Part shown: in pieces, positions 10,279 through 17,078 of the stretch
Numbering within the stretch: position 1 is the first letter of the stretch
How the letters are laid out: every line of letters begins with the position of its first letter
Source of the DNA: Trachipleistophora hominis
Lineage: Eukaryota > Microsporidia > Pleistophoridae
Length of the DNA: 17,078 nucleotides
Assembly: GCA_000316135.1 (NCBI GenBank)
Contig: JH994060.1
Span: 1-17,078 of the forward strand
Reading direction: 5' to 3'
The notes under the pieces: model-generated
Databases searched by the model: none
What the model was told of the DNA's origin: nothing
Seen by the model: the letters and a program-made list of their open reading frames with translations, nothing else
Translations under genes and position numbers: made by a program

Positions 10279-10413
10279 CTAAAAGAGTTTTATTTAAAAA
10301 TCTTGTGACTGACCTTCCATCTTATTATCATCATCATCGTTTAAATCATCTCATGCTTCCTCATTGTCAACAGCAAAATAATAAATCTCTTTTCCGGCCC
10401 GCTAGGGCTTCAA

Positions 10414-10433
10414 CCATGGCCTTCGGTCCATGG
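10414..10433 (+). other. Hairpin with UUCG-type loop
   Basis: Arms CCATGG/CCATGG plus an inner C-G pair, with one C/T mismatch, enclose TTCG on the plus strand. A cUUCGg loop is an exceptionally stable RNA tetraloop. It is the left-most strong hairpin of the GC-rich island. Confidence 0.5.
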
Positions 10434-10474
10434 AGATCCTGCATAGCTCATCAAACAAACATATCCTACACGGC

Positions 10475-10490
10475 CAAAACCTGAGTTTTG
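10475..10490. repeat. 6-bp perfect hairpin
   Basis: Arms CAAAAC and GTTTTG enclose CTGA. It lies within the integrase-core remnant, next to a second short inverted repeat (GTTC-GGC-GAAC, 10490-10500). Confidence 0.5.
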
Positions 10491-10547
10491 TTCGGCGAAC
10501 CATAGACGTAAGTCAAAGTATATCGCATAACACAACAGGGACTTCAG

Positions 10548-10568
10548 CAGTATGCTGACAACATACTG
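10548..10568. repeat. 7-bp perfect hairpin
   Basis: Arms CAGTATG (10548-10554) and CATACTG (10562-10568) enclose a seven-base loop. A 10-base palindrome, CTCCTAGGAG, follows at 10578-10587. Confidence 0.6.
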
Positions 10569-10635
10569 ATCATCTCCCTCCTAGGAGCGCCCAAGCTACT
10601 CCTGCCCTGGGTTATACACATTTACTACTTCGCAT

Positions 10636-10669
10636 AAGGCCTCATACTTTGACCCTGGTATGAGGCCTT
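10636..10669. repeat. 12-bp perfect inverted repeat
   Basis: Arms at 10636-10647 (AAGGCCTCATAC) and 10658-10669 are exact reverse complements around a ten-base spacer. Twelve perfect pairs at this spacing are not expected by chance in a region this short. It is the strongest short stem in the island. Confidence 0.85.
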
Positions 10670-10763
10670 CCTTCCATCTACGGCTGCATATCTTACAGCC
10701 TATCACCTCCTTGCATATTACAGGCCTTGTAGGTAGGCCCTGGGGTCTGCAGGCGGACATTTT

Positions 10764-10957
10764 CGCTGGCAACAGCGCTCTAGGATAGCATTGTTGACAA
10801 CTCGTGGACACGTAAGCGTGTCACTCTTCGACCGCTTAAAAGCGGTACGTGCCTGCATAGCAGGCTTTTTTGCCATCCTGTATCGGCAAGACAGCCTTCC
10901 TTACGGCACAATAGTGCCGCTCGTATTCCCTGAGTCTGGCTGTACTCGGGGATACGA
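10764..10957. repeat. Array of seven adjacent hairpins
   Basis: Consecutive inverted repeats with very short loops fill this stretch. They are CGCTG-GCAA-CAGCG (10764-10777), GACACG-TAAG-CGTGTC (10807-10822), ACCGCT-TAAA-AGCGGT (10831-10846), GCCTGC-ATA-GCAGGC (10851-10865) followed by six T, a 7-bp stem with one G-T pair (10868-10891), CGGCAC-AATA-GTGCCG (10904-10919), and a 14-bp stem with one bulge (10921-10957). Four perfect 6-bp stems with 3-4 base loops in about 115 bases greatly exceeds chance. On the plus strand the first loop is GCAA, a GNRA tetraloop. The array overlaps the integrase remnant. It may be a folded RNA encoded on the plus strand or the result of repeated template-switch mutation. 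Confidence 0.75.
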
Positions 10958-10977
10958 TGCCCGTATTCCGAGCTTGT

Positions 10978-11076
10978 TGCCGACCAGTGATTCGTCGGGG
11001 TCTGTCACCTCACAAGGCAGACTCTGATCTGAAGCAGTGATCTTAAAATGCAAATTATAGCTTGCATGACACTTCT
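10978..11076. repeat. Weaker inverted repeats at the edge of the island
   Basis: CCGAC/GTCGG (10980-10998), GTCTG/CAGAC (11000-11022, with an inner CCT/AGG) and ATGCAA/TTGCAT (11048-11067) continue the hairpin pattern as GC content falls. GAAG at 11031-11034 can pair with CTTC at 11073-11076 around the last one. Each alone is weak. Confidence 0.4.
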
Positions 11077-11189
11077 ATTTTAGGAGTATTCTAAGGAACT
11101 TTTTCTCTCAGTGATTTTTATCAAACGATAATTCCTGGCAACTTCTCATCCGGCCAAGGAACATTATTCTGTGTTCAACCCATCGTTTA

Positions 11190-11309
11190 TACTTCCATAG
11201 GAGATATTGCGCGATTTCTCCTTTCTGCTAAGCGGGCATTTTCCTCTGTAAATCGGACAGTTGTGCCATATTCAATTAGACATAACGAATTCGCCGATAC
11301 AAATTTTGA
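11190..11309 (-). pseudogene. RNase H domain fragment of the retroelement
   Basis: This is a 40-codon open stretch between a TAA at 11310-11312 and a TAA at 11187-11189. It contains IEYGTTVRFTEENARLAERR and AISPMEV, resembling the Ty3/gypsy RNase H segment in which I-Y-S-R is followed by L-T-x-E-x-x-Y and a catalytic-region E. An overlapping frame just downstream reads QYLLWKYKRWVEHRIMFLGR, like the following helix of that domain, which implies a frameshift between them. Confidence 0.4.
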
Positions 11310-11386
11310 TTAATGTGGTCTATTAGCTGTAAATCACTGGATTAACGACAACAATCTTCCAAGATGATAGGGGTGATTAATACCAG

Positions 11387-11440
11387 AAGAGTTGGTTTGG
11401 TTGGATGTTGTTGTGCGAGATGATAGTTAAACCAACTCTT
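11387..11440. repeat. 12-bp perfect inverted repeat, 30-base spacer
   Basis: Arms AAGAGTTGGTTT (11387-11398) and AAACCAACTCTT (11429-11440) match exactly. They lie between the reverse-transcriptase and RNase H remnants, outside any readable coding piece. Confidence 0.8.
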
Positions 11441-11502
11441 ATTTAGGAAAAGGAGGTGAATTAAATAAATTCGCTCAGTTAAAGTTTCTTATCACACTCT
11501 TA

Positions 11503-11562
11503 TCGGTGCCTGATAGATTGATAGGCCCTATAAATTAAAACATCTTCCCTGTCAAGTAATGA
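11503..11562 (-). pseudogene. Reverse-transcriptase catalytic-motif fragment
   Basis: A 20-codon open piece includes DREDVLIYRAYQSIRHR. It matches the pattern around the YxDD motif of Ty3/gypsy reverse transcriptases (aspartates, then V-L-I-Y-S and spaced His residues). The catalytic pair is disrupted. Upstream in another frame, bits reading SITPFV and LSQKEVLDHYL fit the MPFGL...VL segment that precedes it. The fragment is short, and its weight comes from lying at the right place relative to the RNase H and integrase pieces. Confidence 0.4.
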
Positions 11563-11700
11563 TCAAGCACTTCTTTCTGAGATAAAAAATTAAAAAAAAG
11601 TGGGTTAAACTAAACAAATGGAGTGATTGACACTGACGATCATTTCACAAATACAGTAAAGAACTATCATGTAATCTACTCGTGTCTTAGTAAGATAGTA

Positions 11701-11933
11701 ACATACGATTCATATTACAACAACCATTAATACGACGTAAACGAAAGTTTACGTAATTAAATGATTGTAGAGCACTCTTCTTCAAATTACTACAGCCTAA
11801 TGTGGGCGATTAATAAAAAGTGGGCTTAGACAATAATTAGATATAAATAAAATGAAAACAAAAGCGCGAGTAACGCGAAATGTTATTTCATAACAACAGT
11901 AAAAATTAACTAAAACGTTTTAATGCCGATTTA
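11701..11933. other. Spacer downstream of the NTT gene
   Basis: No gene is seen. It holds a hairpin at 11735-11754, a CGCG-AGTAA-CGCG repeat near 11864-11876, and a 12-base palindrome TAAAACGTTTTA close to the NTT stop. An ATTAAA hexamer about 15 bases after the NTT stop on the minus strand could act as a variant poly(A) signal. Confidence 0.4.
11735..11754. repeat. 8-bp hairpin with GAAA loop
   Basis: Arms ACGTAAAC and GTTTACGT enclose GAAA. Imperfect pairing extends outward to about 11725 and 11763, giving a stem of about 15 pairs. It lies at the 5' edge of the retroelement remnant, near the NTT 3' end. Confidence 0.7.
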
Positions 11934-13628
11934 TCAACTTGCTGTAATAGGCTCATCCTCATCATCACTAAACATCTTCTTTGTTCCCTTAAACAAGTCA
12001 ATATCAACGTTCTTTCTCAGTTTAACCGATTCCTCATACTTTCCGGCTAGATAATTGATAAGATAGAACCAAATGGACACGATAACAAGTGATATCATCA
12101 GGTAGAAGAATGACGACCTACGAATATCAGTGGTGTTTATAAGTTGGTTGGATACCAGCAGGAGAAGTGCTCCACCAGCTTTACCAAGCTTGCCACACAC
12201 ACCGTCGTAGATTCCCTTAAATCTTGCACGATATCTCTTATCTATCTTCATGCTTAATGTTTCCTTTGCTATATCAAATGCCGCGTACTTGCAGATTTTG
12301 AAGCATGCCACGGCTAGCAGGCATACCGTCTCCTCAAACTGCAAAAATTTTCGCCGTGTATCATCGCTAACTTCTGACTTGAGCATCATGTTTATTGGCG
12401 GAATGTTCTCTCCATCCCTTCCTGTGTTGAACAATGCAAGTGTGAAAACGCCCACAAAACCAGCAGTTGCGATCAGTGGGGGAATTATACCGACTATTTT
12501 CCAACCTCTACTTTCAATAAATCGTGAAAAGGGGGAAATAAGCAGCAATATAACCACTAGACCGGTTATGAATTGTATTATTGACGATTTAAGAAGAACG
12601 TGGTTACCAGTATCTTGTTTGGTCGCCATAGAAACGATTTTCAAGCTACTCTTGTAACACGATTCAATCATATTCGTACCGATGTTGTACGCGAGCACGA
12701 TTCCACATATTGCAAGGACGAGTTTTGATTTGAACATAAGGCGTATGCCCTCCGTGAAGGATAGTTTCACCTTTTTTGTTCGTTTCTGCTCCTCTCCTTC
12801 AATCGTGTACAAGACTCTGCCCAGAATTTTTCTTTCTAAGATAATTTGGAAAGCGAGTATCGCCAGGCAGAATATTGCGATGATAACAAATGCTATCCTA
12901 AGCATCATCTGCTTCGTGGAGTAATCGACGAGCTTATTATAATGCTGATAACCCAACATTGTTATCGATGATCCCATCAGCGCCACATTTGACAATACGT
13001 AGAAAAGTGGCATGAACCGGATAAACTGCCTGAACGGACAAACATCGTTTGAGAACGACATAAATAAGAGCGACAGCACCATCGTACCCCACACCTCAGA
13101 TGCCACGAAATGCAGCGTAGATGTCCAGCAGTTCAACGTAAGTACGATTGCAGACACTGATTCTAACCCCTTATACGCCATTTTAGAATCACTAAAATCA
13201 TCAGTCGCGTTGAAATTGCTTGATTCAATTGTGTCCTGTAACGGCAACACCACAACACCATAAACCAAGAAATAGACGCCGAAACACGCTACAACGTAAC
13301 TCAAAATTCGCTTATTTGATGAAAAGATAAGACACTTCTGTACCAACGCGGAAGCCGCTATCGATACGGGCGGAACGTATATCAGCTTGAGAAAACTGAT
13401 AGACGCGGGAAGCTGCCTTTTGATGATGAACGAATCCTTCAACTCTCGTATGACAGAATAAATATAAGCGATGCAGAAGAACATCCCGCCCATGAGCCAG
13501 AACTTGCTATCTTCGACCTTTGATACCCTGTAAATTCCGAAGCGACCAGCACGCCTCACAGCCTGCTGTTCAACTTCGTTCTCTGTTAGCGTTCTTATCT
13601 CATGAGCTAAATCATTTTGATTTGGCAT
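11934..13628 (-). CDS. ADP/ATP translocase, NTT (Tlc) family
   Basis: This membrane protein exchanges host ATP for parasite ADP, or imports nucleotides, across the cell or mitosome membrane. Microsporidia need it because they make little or no ATP and cannot make purines. At 564 aa it has the usual family length, with about 11-12 hydrophobic segments (for example 45-60, 108-129, 180-192, 244-263, 302-318, 350-366, 378-400, 506-526). Positions matching the four charged residues essential in plant and bacterial NTTs are visible: K64 in RELKDSF, E178 in SEVWGTMVLSLLF, E322 in NMIESCYKSSLK, and K455 in FDIAKETLSM. N-glycosylation-like sites fall in the loop near 138-142. The tail is acidic (SDDEDEPITAS). 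The ATG follows a CCCCC motif by seven bases; stops TGA and TAA are in tandem. GC content is visibly higher than in the flanks. The family entered microsporidia by transfer from bacteria. The copy looks intact. Confidence 0.95.
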   Translation of the reverse strand: MPNQNDLAHEIRTLTENEVEQQAVRRAGRFGIYRVSKVEDSKFWLMGGMFFCIAYIYSVIRELKDSFIIKRQLPASISFLKLIYVPPVSIAASALVQKCLIFSSNKRILSYVVACFGVYFLVYGVVVLPLQDTIESSNFNATDDFSDSKMAYKGLESVSAIVLTLNCWTSTLHFVASEVWGTMVLSLLFMSFSNDVCPFRQFIRFMPLFYVLSNVALMGSSITMLGYQHYNKLVDYSTKQMMLRIAFVIIAIFCLAILAFQIILERKILGRVLYTIEGEEQKRTKKVKLSFTEGIRLMFKSKLVLAICGIVLAYNIGTNMIESCYKSSLKIVSMATKQDTGNHVLLKSSIIQFITGLVVILLLISPFSRFIESRGWKIVGIIPPLIATAGFVGVFTLALFNTGRDGENIPPINMMLKSEVSDDTRRKFLQFEETVCLLAVACFKICKYAAFDIAKETLSMKIDKRYRARFKGIYDGVCGKLGKAGGALLLLVSNQLINTTDIRRSSFFYLMISLVIVSIWFYLINYLAGKYEESVKLRKNVDIDLFKGTKKMFSDDEDEPITAS

Positions 13629-13635
13629 TCTTATC

Positions 13636-13640
13636 GGGGG
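13636..13640 (-). promoter_or_regulatory. CCC-type start-site motif of the NTT gene
   Basis: CCCCC on the minus strand lies seven bases before the ATG at 13626-13628. This is the clearest of the three start-site motifs in the window and fixes the start codon. Confidence 0.7.
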
Positions 13641-13648
13641 TAAAAGCT

Positions 13649-13670
13649 TTTTGATAAAATTTTATCAAAA
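13649..13670. promoter_or_regulatory. 22-bp perfect palindrome upstream of the NTT start
   Basis: The half-site TTTTGATAAAA (13649-13659) is followed directly by its reverse complement (13660-13670). The centre is about 31 bases upstream of the ATG and 20 beyond the CCC motif, in the core promoter. A perfect two-fold palindrome could bind a dimeric regulator; GATA-type factors recognise GATAA, which occurs once on each strand here. A chance AT-rich palindrome of this length is possible but unlikely. Its role is inferred from position only. Confidence 0.5.
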
Positions 13671-14538
13671 CGAAAATATTAATATAATATGTGATATGAT
13701 TTGATAGGGATGATAAAACATATTAAAACGCGTTTGTTTGCATTTAATAAGTGTGTTTTTATTATTTTCTAGTTCTATTATACGTTTAATAAAAAAATTT
13801 GCTGAGATAATAAATGATAAGAAAATAGAAATTTGATAATAAATATTACAACGTAAATTGTTACAAGAGCGTACAAACACTACAAGTACGATAAAATACA
13901 TTGCAAAACAAACATAGCATCATAAAAATGAAATAATATTAAATTAGGAAAAATGAATAAAATTGGAATATTTTTTTCTGGAATTAATTGGTTCGTAAAT
14001 ATGCTTAAGCACTCCTTTTTGTGAACTTTTAGTAAGTAAATTATACACTAATAAGATTAAACATTATTATTAAACCATCCTTTAACCAAAACATTCACCA
14101 ATCATGAAGATTTTTGACAAGCAAGTATTCATATCATGAATTTTGTATAGCTGTCAAAGTAAATTACGTTTTTCTATTTTTCTAATAATATTTTTTGACA
14201 ATCATCATTTTAAGTCGATGATAAACTTAACCATTAGTTATTTCACAACGCTGTATGAGATATAAGCAGCTAAATAAATTTGAGATTCTGTAACTCTGTA
14301 TATTGTATTATATTTTAGTGTTATGTTACCTTTAGAGTATTAAAATATGCTTTAACTCTTGTTCATTGTATACTACGTTTATTTTTAGTACGTATATGAA
14401 ACATTTCATGGTAGAATATATTTTATGTGTTTGTAATATAACCAAGCTATGTATTTTTAAATGAATTAATATATTTTAATTGTTTTGATATATTGTCATC
14501 GGCTTCTGATAAAAATACAATAATACTTTAGATTCCAC
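13671..14538. other. AT-rich intergenic region
   Basis: This is upstream of the NTT gene. A 78-codon minus-strand ORF (13665-13901) overlaps the palindrome, has no start-site motif and is low-complexity, so it is not called. No RNA gene is seen. Confidence 0.5.
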
Positions 14539-14577
14539 CATGAATTATTAACTAAAAGAGGTAAATTATAATTCATG
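14539..14577. repeat. 10-bp perfect inverted repeat
   Basis: Arms CATGAATTAT (14539-14548) and ATAATTCATG (14568-14577) surround a 19-base spacer. It immediately precedes the coding-like scrap below, whose ATG lies in the right arm. It could be a transposon end or a regulatory dyad; nothing decides between them. Confidence 0.6.
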
Positions 14578-14673
14578 ACGACCAGAAGAGACTGTCTTGC
14601 GCTAGTTCACGGAGAAGGTTTTTCGACCACGAAACTGTTAAGATGCTATTTGACTATTAAACAATGTTGGTAG
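14575..14673 (+). pseudogene. Short coding-like scrap, 32 codons
   Basis: An ATG frame with less AT-rich, protein-like composition begins MTTRRDCLALVHGEGFSTTK and ends at TAG 14671-14673. After the stop no frame stays open. It may be the first exon-like piece of a dead gene or transposase. I do not recognise it, and chance is a serious alternative. Confidence 0.2.
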
Positions 14674-16689
14674 AAATATATATCAGAAACACGCGTGTAG
14701 ATGTTTGTTCACTCCCAGTTGTTATAAATTATCGATACATCAATATACAAATAACAGCATGTAGTTCTCATTCCAGCATTATTTTAAAAGTTTAATAATA
14801 AAAATAGCATTTATTTACCATCGTTGTAAATTTTTCATTAAAAACCAGCTATGCTATTCCTCTTAGAAGATAATAAATCAACTTTGTATACATTCGTCAG
14901 TATTTATTTTTTTTTGTTCTATATTTTTACGCCCACCATTTTTGCGCTACTCGTGTTTCGGAGGTTAAACAAATTGATTCTCAGCCGGCGGCAATATTTT
15001 TCTTTGAACATTTCTGGTAATTGCTTTTTCTTAAAGCAAAAGCTGTTAAAATCATGATGAGAGTTAGCATATTAATAGCGTAATATGTGGTTTCTAATTA
15101 GTGACATGCGGTTCGAAATAGATGTAGTAGAAATCAGCCTTTATAAATAAATCTCGTTCACTAAAAAAATCGTTAGCAAAAGATTACACAGTGAGTTCCA
15201 GAAAATGAGGATGATGCAACGATATTTTATTTTTTATTTATTGCTAAAACGGTATAAAAATACTTATTTTTCTCAAACTGACTAACCAGCTCACAATTTG
15301 TCTTTTTCACTAGCGGATAATGTTTTGGTGAGAGATTTCTCATTAAATATGTCGTTTACAGCATTTTCCTGGACATTAATTAAATTTATTTTTTGCCGCA
15401 AAAGTACAAACGATATTTGCGGTATATATGAAGCCTGTACATCATCTTTTAGTAGGTGAATCTAGTGTATGATACTTCGCTTATTCTGATACCAAAATGT
15501 ATTTGATTGCCCGAAATGATACTTGATTGATTTTCTATTTCACATGATGAAAATAATAGTTTAACATGTAATGGTTTATAAAAAAGATGTCTGTAAACGC
15601 TGTCGATATAATAACAAAAGATTTCGTTCATTCAAAATTTGTCTACCGTGATTCATAATTATAACGTTTTTTCAGAAAATAAAGTGAATTACAGACTCTT
15701 TACTTGTGCCATTGTTCAAAAAGTTATTGAATAATTCACTACACATTTTTACCGCCAATTGTTCATTTTACTGTTACCGCCACAGTTGAATGAATATTAA
15801 ACATTCAGGAATATTCCGATGTTCAAAAAAATGTGAATTAGACACTTTATTGCTTGTTAAATGATAACGACCGGAAAAAAGTTTTGTAGACACTACATTC
15901 GAAACAAGCTAGCGCTGATTTGACAATTGATTAAATGAATCTGTATTCAAACGAAGATTTTGAAATAGAGATCGTCGGATCATGGACTATATGACGATAA
16001 GTAATATTTAATAAATTATATGTCGCTATCACTATCAATATCGGTTTATGAATATTATAGTTTTTCGTCCTGTCTTGATGATAATTTATCTTAAATATTG
16101 TTTTACAGATATAAATAAACACTATAATTCATTAATAGTTCGATTTGTTCTTACGAAACTGAACAGTTCTTGTAACACTACTGGAACATTTGAGGAACAT
16201 ATCAATATAAGATTCAGCTTTAATCGTTTTACGACATATTTGGTTTAAAATATATATCAACATGGGTGTAAGTACTATCATTATTCTCGTGTGTCATTAA
16301 AAATAGAAAACGATTTCTCAAAAATGTTACCCGGCATTATATACTGTTGAATAAAATACTTTCGTGGTTTGGGTGGACTAAATAGCATCAACTTTAAAGA
16401 AAAGAGTTGTTGAGATATTTATAAGCCTAGATGCTGAGAAAATATGAAATAAAATGAAAAAATCAGAAATGTTAGCAAAAAGACTGGAAATGAACGTTAA
16501 AAAGCCGTAAAAATCAAGGATGATGGGGCTAATGCTAGCCTGATAAAATATATAACTGTGGACAAGTTAATGATTACAGTAATGATACCTATTATGATCA
16601 ATTAAATTAAATTTGCTTGCTTTTTGCTTGTACCACAGATTACACATTTCATAAGTAAATTTTAGATGAGTTACCGTCTACCATAGCCT
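14674..16689. other. AT-rich gene-free region
   Basis: Three ORFs of 60-68 codons (14851-15057 plus, 15449-15631 minus, and an overlapping pair near 15931-16248) lack a start-site motif and have AT-driven composition. The first would encode a Phe/Leu-rich membrane stretch. From about 16440 a short ATG frame reads MKKSEMLAKRLEMNVKKP before a stop and may belong to the transposase remnant that follows. No RNA gene is seen. Confidence 0.45.
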
Positions 16690-17078
16690 CGTCGATCATC
16701 AATTATGATAGCAACAGAATGGTTCATGAGAAGTATTTGTAGGCTGGATTAAGAAAAAAATAGTAGATCACGAAAAAGATAAGTTCTGATGATATATGGT
16801 GCTATGATCTTCACGTGAATGGTCACCAGAGTTGTAGCGGACTATCAAGGATTTATTATTGAGATTGTTTCACTGGAGTGATCGGATGTATTCTGAAACA
16901 TGCTTATGTCACAGAATCGTGCTTAATGCCTAGTATGCAAAGTTTTATAACCCATTGTTTCATATCGCGCACCTTACATGGTGATTATAGTATATATCAG
17001 GTTGTTATTCGGCTTCCTGGTTTGATTTTTAACGTTTTTTTGTTGTTTTCTTGAGACGACGAGATTCCTTTAATGTAC
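16690..17078 (+). mobile_element. Decayed PIF/Harbinger-like DDE transposase fragment, cut by window edge
   Basis: Plus-strand pieces in shifting frames line up with the DDE_Tnp_4 (Harbinger) catalytic domain. SLVDHQL near 16690 could be the I-D-G-x-H-I region. VTRVVADYQGFIIEIVS (frame open 16819-16878) resembles the V-x-V-V-x-D-x-x-G-x-I-x-x-V strand with the second acidic residue. WSDRMYSETCL from 16874, one frame on, fits W-P-G-S-x-x-D-x-x-x-F-x-x-S-x-L with a small loss. GDYSIYQ from 16980, in the third frame, fits G-D-S-x-Y. The spacing between acidic positions is about 50 and 47 residues, close to that family. Several stops and at least two frameshifts show it is dead. No terminal inverted repeat is visible, and the rest lies beyond the window. 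Confidence 0.4.

Larger units (their letters stand above)
10344..11009 (-). pseudogene. Integrase zinc-finger and core remnant
   Basis: A single frame of 222 codons has six stops, including those at 10836-10838, 10821-10823, 10596-10598, 10581-10583 and 10410-10412. The longest open pieces are 57, 71 and 56 codons. ERHYCAVRKAV and, further on, AYVSTSCQQC could represent the His and Cys halves of the HHCC zinc finger, and FAEQNSGFG and PSGPEKRF the core. At roughly 50% GC six stops in 222 codons is only modestly below chance, so the call depends on motif order and spacing rather than on openness. Its GC content is well above that of all neighbouring intergenic DNA. Confidence 0.45.
10099..11700 (-). 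mobile_element. Decayed Ty3/gypsy-like retrotransposon pol region
   Basis: Minus-strand fragments occur in the order of a Ty3/gypsy pol. Reverse transcriptase: 11503-11562 reads DREDVLIYRAYQSIRHR, like the YxDD-LIYS...H motif. RNase H: 11190-11309 contains IEYGTTVRFTEENARLAERR then AISPMEV, like the conserved I-Y-S-R-L-T-E-Y-E region. Integrase: one frame from 11009 to 10344 contains a zinc-finger-like AYVSTSCQQCYPRALLP, then PQGLPTRP, then FAEQNSGFG (the D-N-G-x-F position) and PSGPEKRF (the catalytic-E position). Integrase tail: 10102-10278 contains TALTAYLSVAVRMRLGIRVS, like TAYN...G..PF. Spacings fit: about 107 residues from CxxC to the second catalytic position and about 32 more to E (35 expected). 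The integrase frame has six stops, frames shift between domains, and the catalytic D residues are altered, so the element is dead. No LTR, gag or protease is seen. Confidence 0.5.

Noticed and set aside
10025..10484. Two overlapping plus-strand ORFs of 85 and 69 codons
   Set aside because: They are antisense shadows of the integrase tail and core remnants and lack start-site motifs.
10851..10871. Hairpin followed by six T, resembling a bacterial intrinsic terminator
   Set aside because: The window is eukaryotic and the hairpin is one of an array of similar ones. At most the T run could stop RNA polymerase III, but no promoter for it was found.
10791..11027. 78-codon plus-strand ORF in the GC-rich island
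   Set aside because: Openness is expected at this GC content, there is no start-site motif, it begins with a non-ATG codon and coincides with the hairpin array. The minus-strand integrase reading has better motif support.
10395..11030. Possible ribosomal RNA fragment because of GC content and hairpins
   Set aside because: None of the universal small- or large-subunit landmarks I know could be found on either strand.
12250..13263. Three plus-strand ORFs of 80-135 codons
   Set aside because: All lie antisense inside the NTT gene, whose higher GC content leaves opposite frames open.
14851..15057. 68-codon ORF with a Phe/Leu-rich membrane-like stretch
   Set aside because: T-rich DNA produces such stretches by chance. 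There is no start-site motif and no recognisable pattern.
15060..15125. tRNA-like B box (GGTTCGAAA) near 15108
   Set aside because: No matching acceptor stem, A box or cloverleaf could be drawn around it.

Overview
The window reads as nuclear DNA of a microsporidian with an AT-rich, gene-poor genome. The best evidence is a full-length ADP/ATP translocase of the nucleotide-transporter (NTT/Tlc) family, which microsporidia use to take ATP from the host cell. Three long ORFs lack introns and have a C-rich (CCC-type) motif a few bases before the ATG, a known microsporidian start-site signal. The large gene-free stretches exclude the most compact genomes, such as Encephalitozoon. A Trachipleistophora-like or other relaxed-genome lineage fits, but I cannot name the species.

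Layout, left to right. 1-1219: AT-rich, no gene seen. 1220-1687 (+): a 155-codon frame with two internal stops and a C-terminal membrane segment, probably a dead gene. 1939-2840 (-): a second dead gene, readable only by moving between frames. 3073-3234 (+): remnant of a secreted-protein gene with a signal peptide. 3235-5698: AT-rich, at most scraps. 5699-6928 (-) and 8334-9653 (-): two intact genes of unknown function. 10099 to about 11700 (-): decayed pol region of what looks like a Ty3/gypsy retrotransposon, with reverse transcriptase, RNase H, integrase and integrase-tail pieces in the expected order. The integrase part is a GC-rich island crowded with short perfect hairpins. 11934-13628 (-): the NTT gene, with a 22-bp perfect palindrome just upstream of its start. 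13671-16600: AT-rich, one small coding-like scrap. About 16690-17078 (+): a frame-broken stretch resembling a PIF/Harbinger-type DDE transposase, running off the right edge.

Only three genes look intact, all on the minus strand. The clearest functional statement is nucleotide import by the NTT protein. The rest is mostly a gene and transposon graveyard. The two most unusual features are the hairpin array inside the retroelement remnant and the palindrome at the NTT promoter. Family calls for the remnants rest on motif order and spacing read by eye, without any database search.
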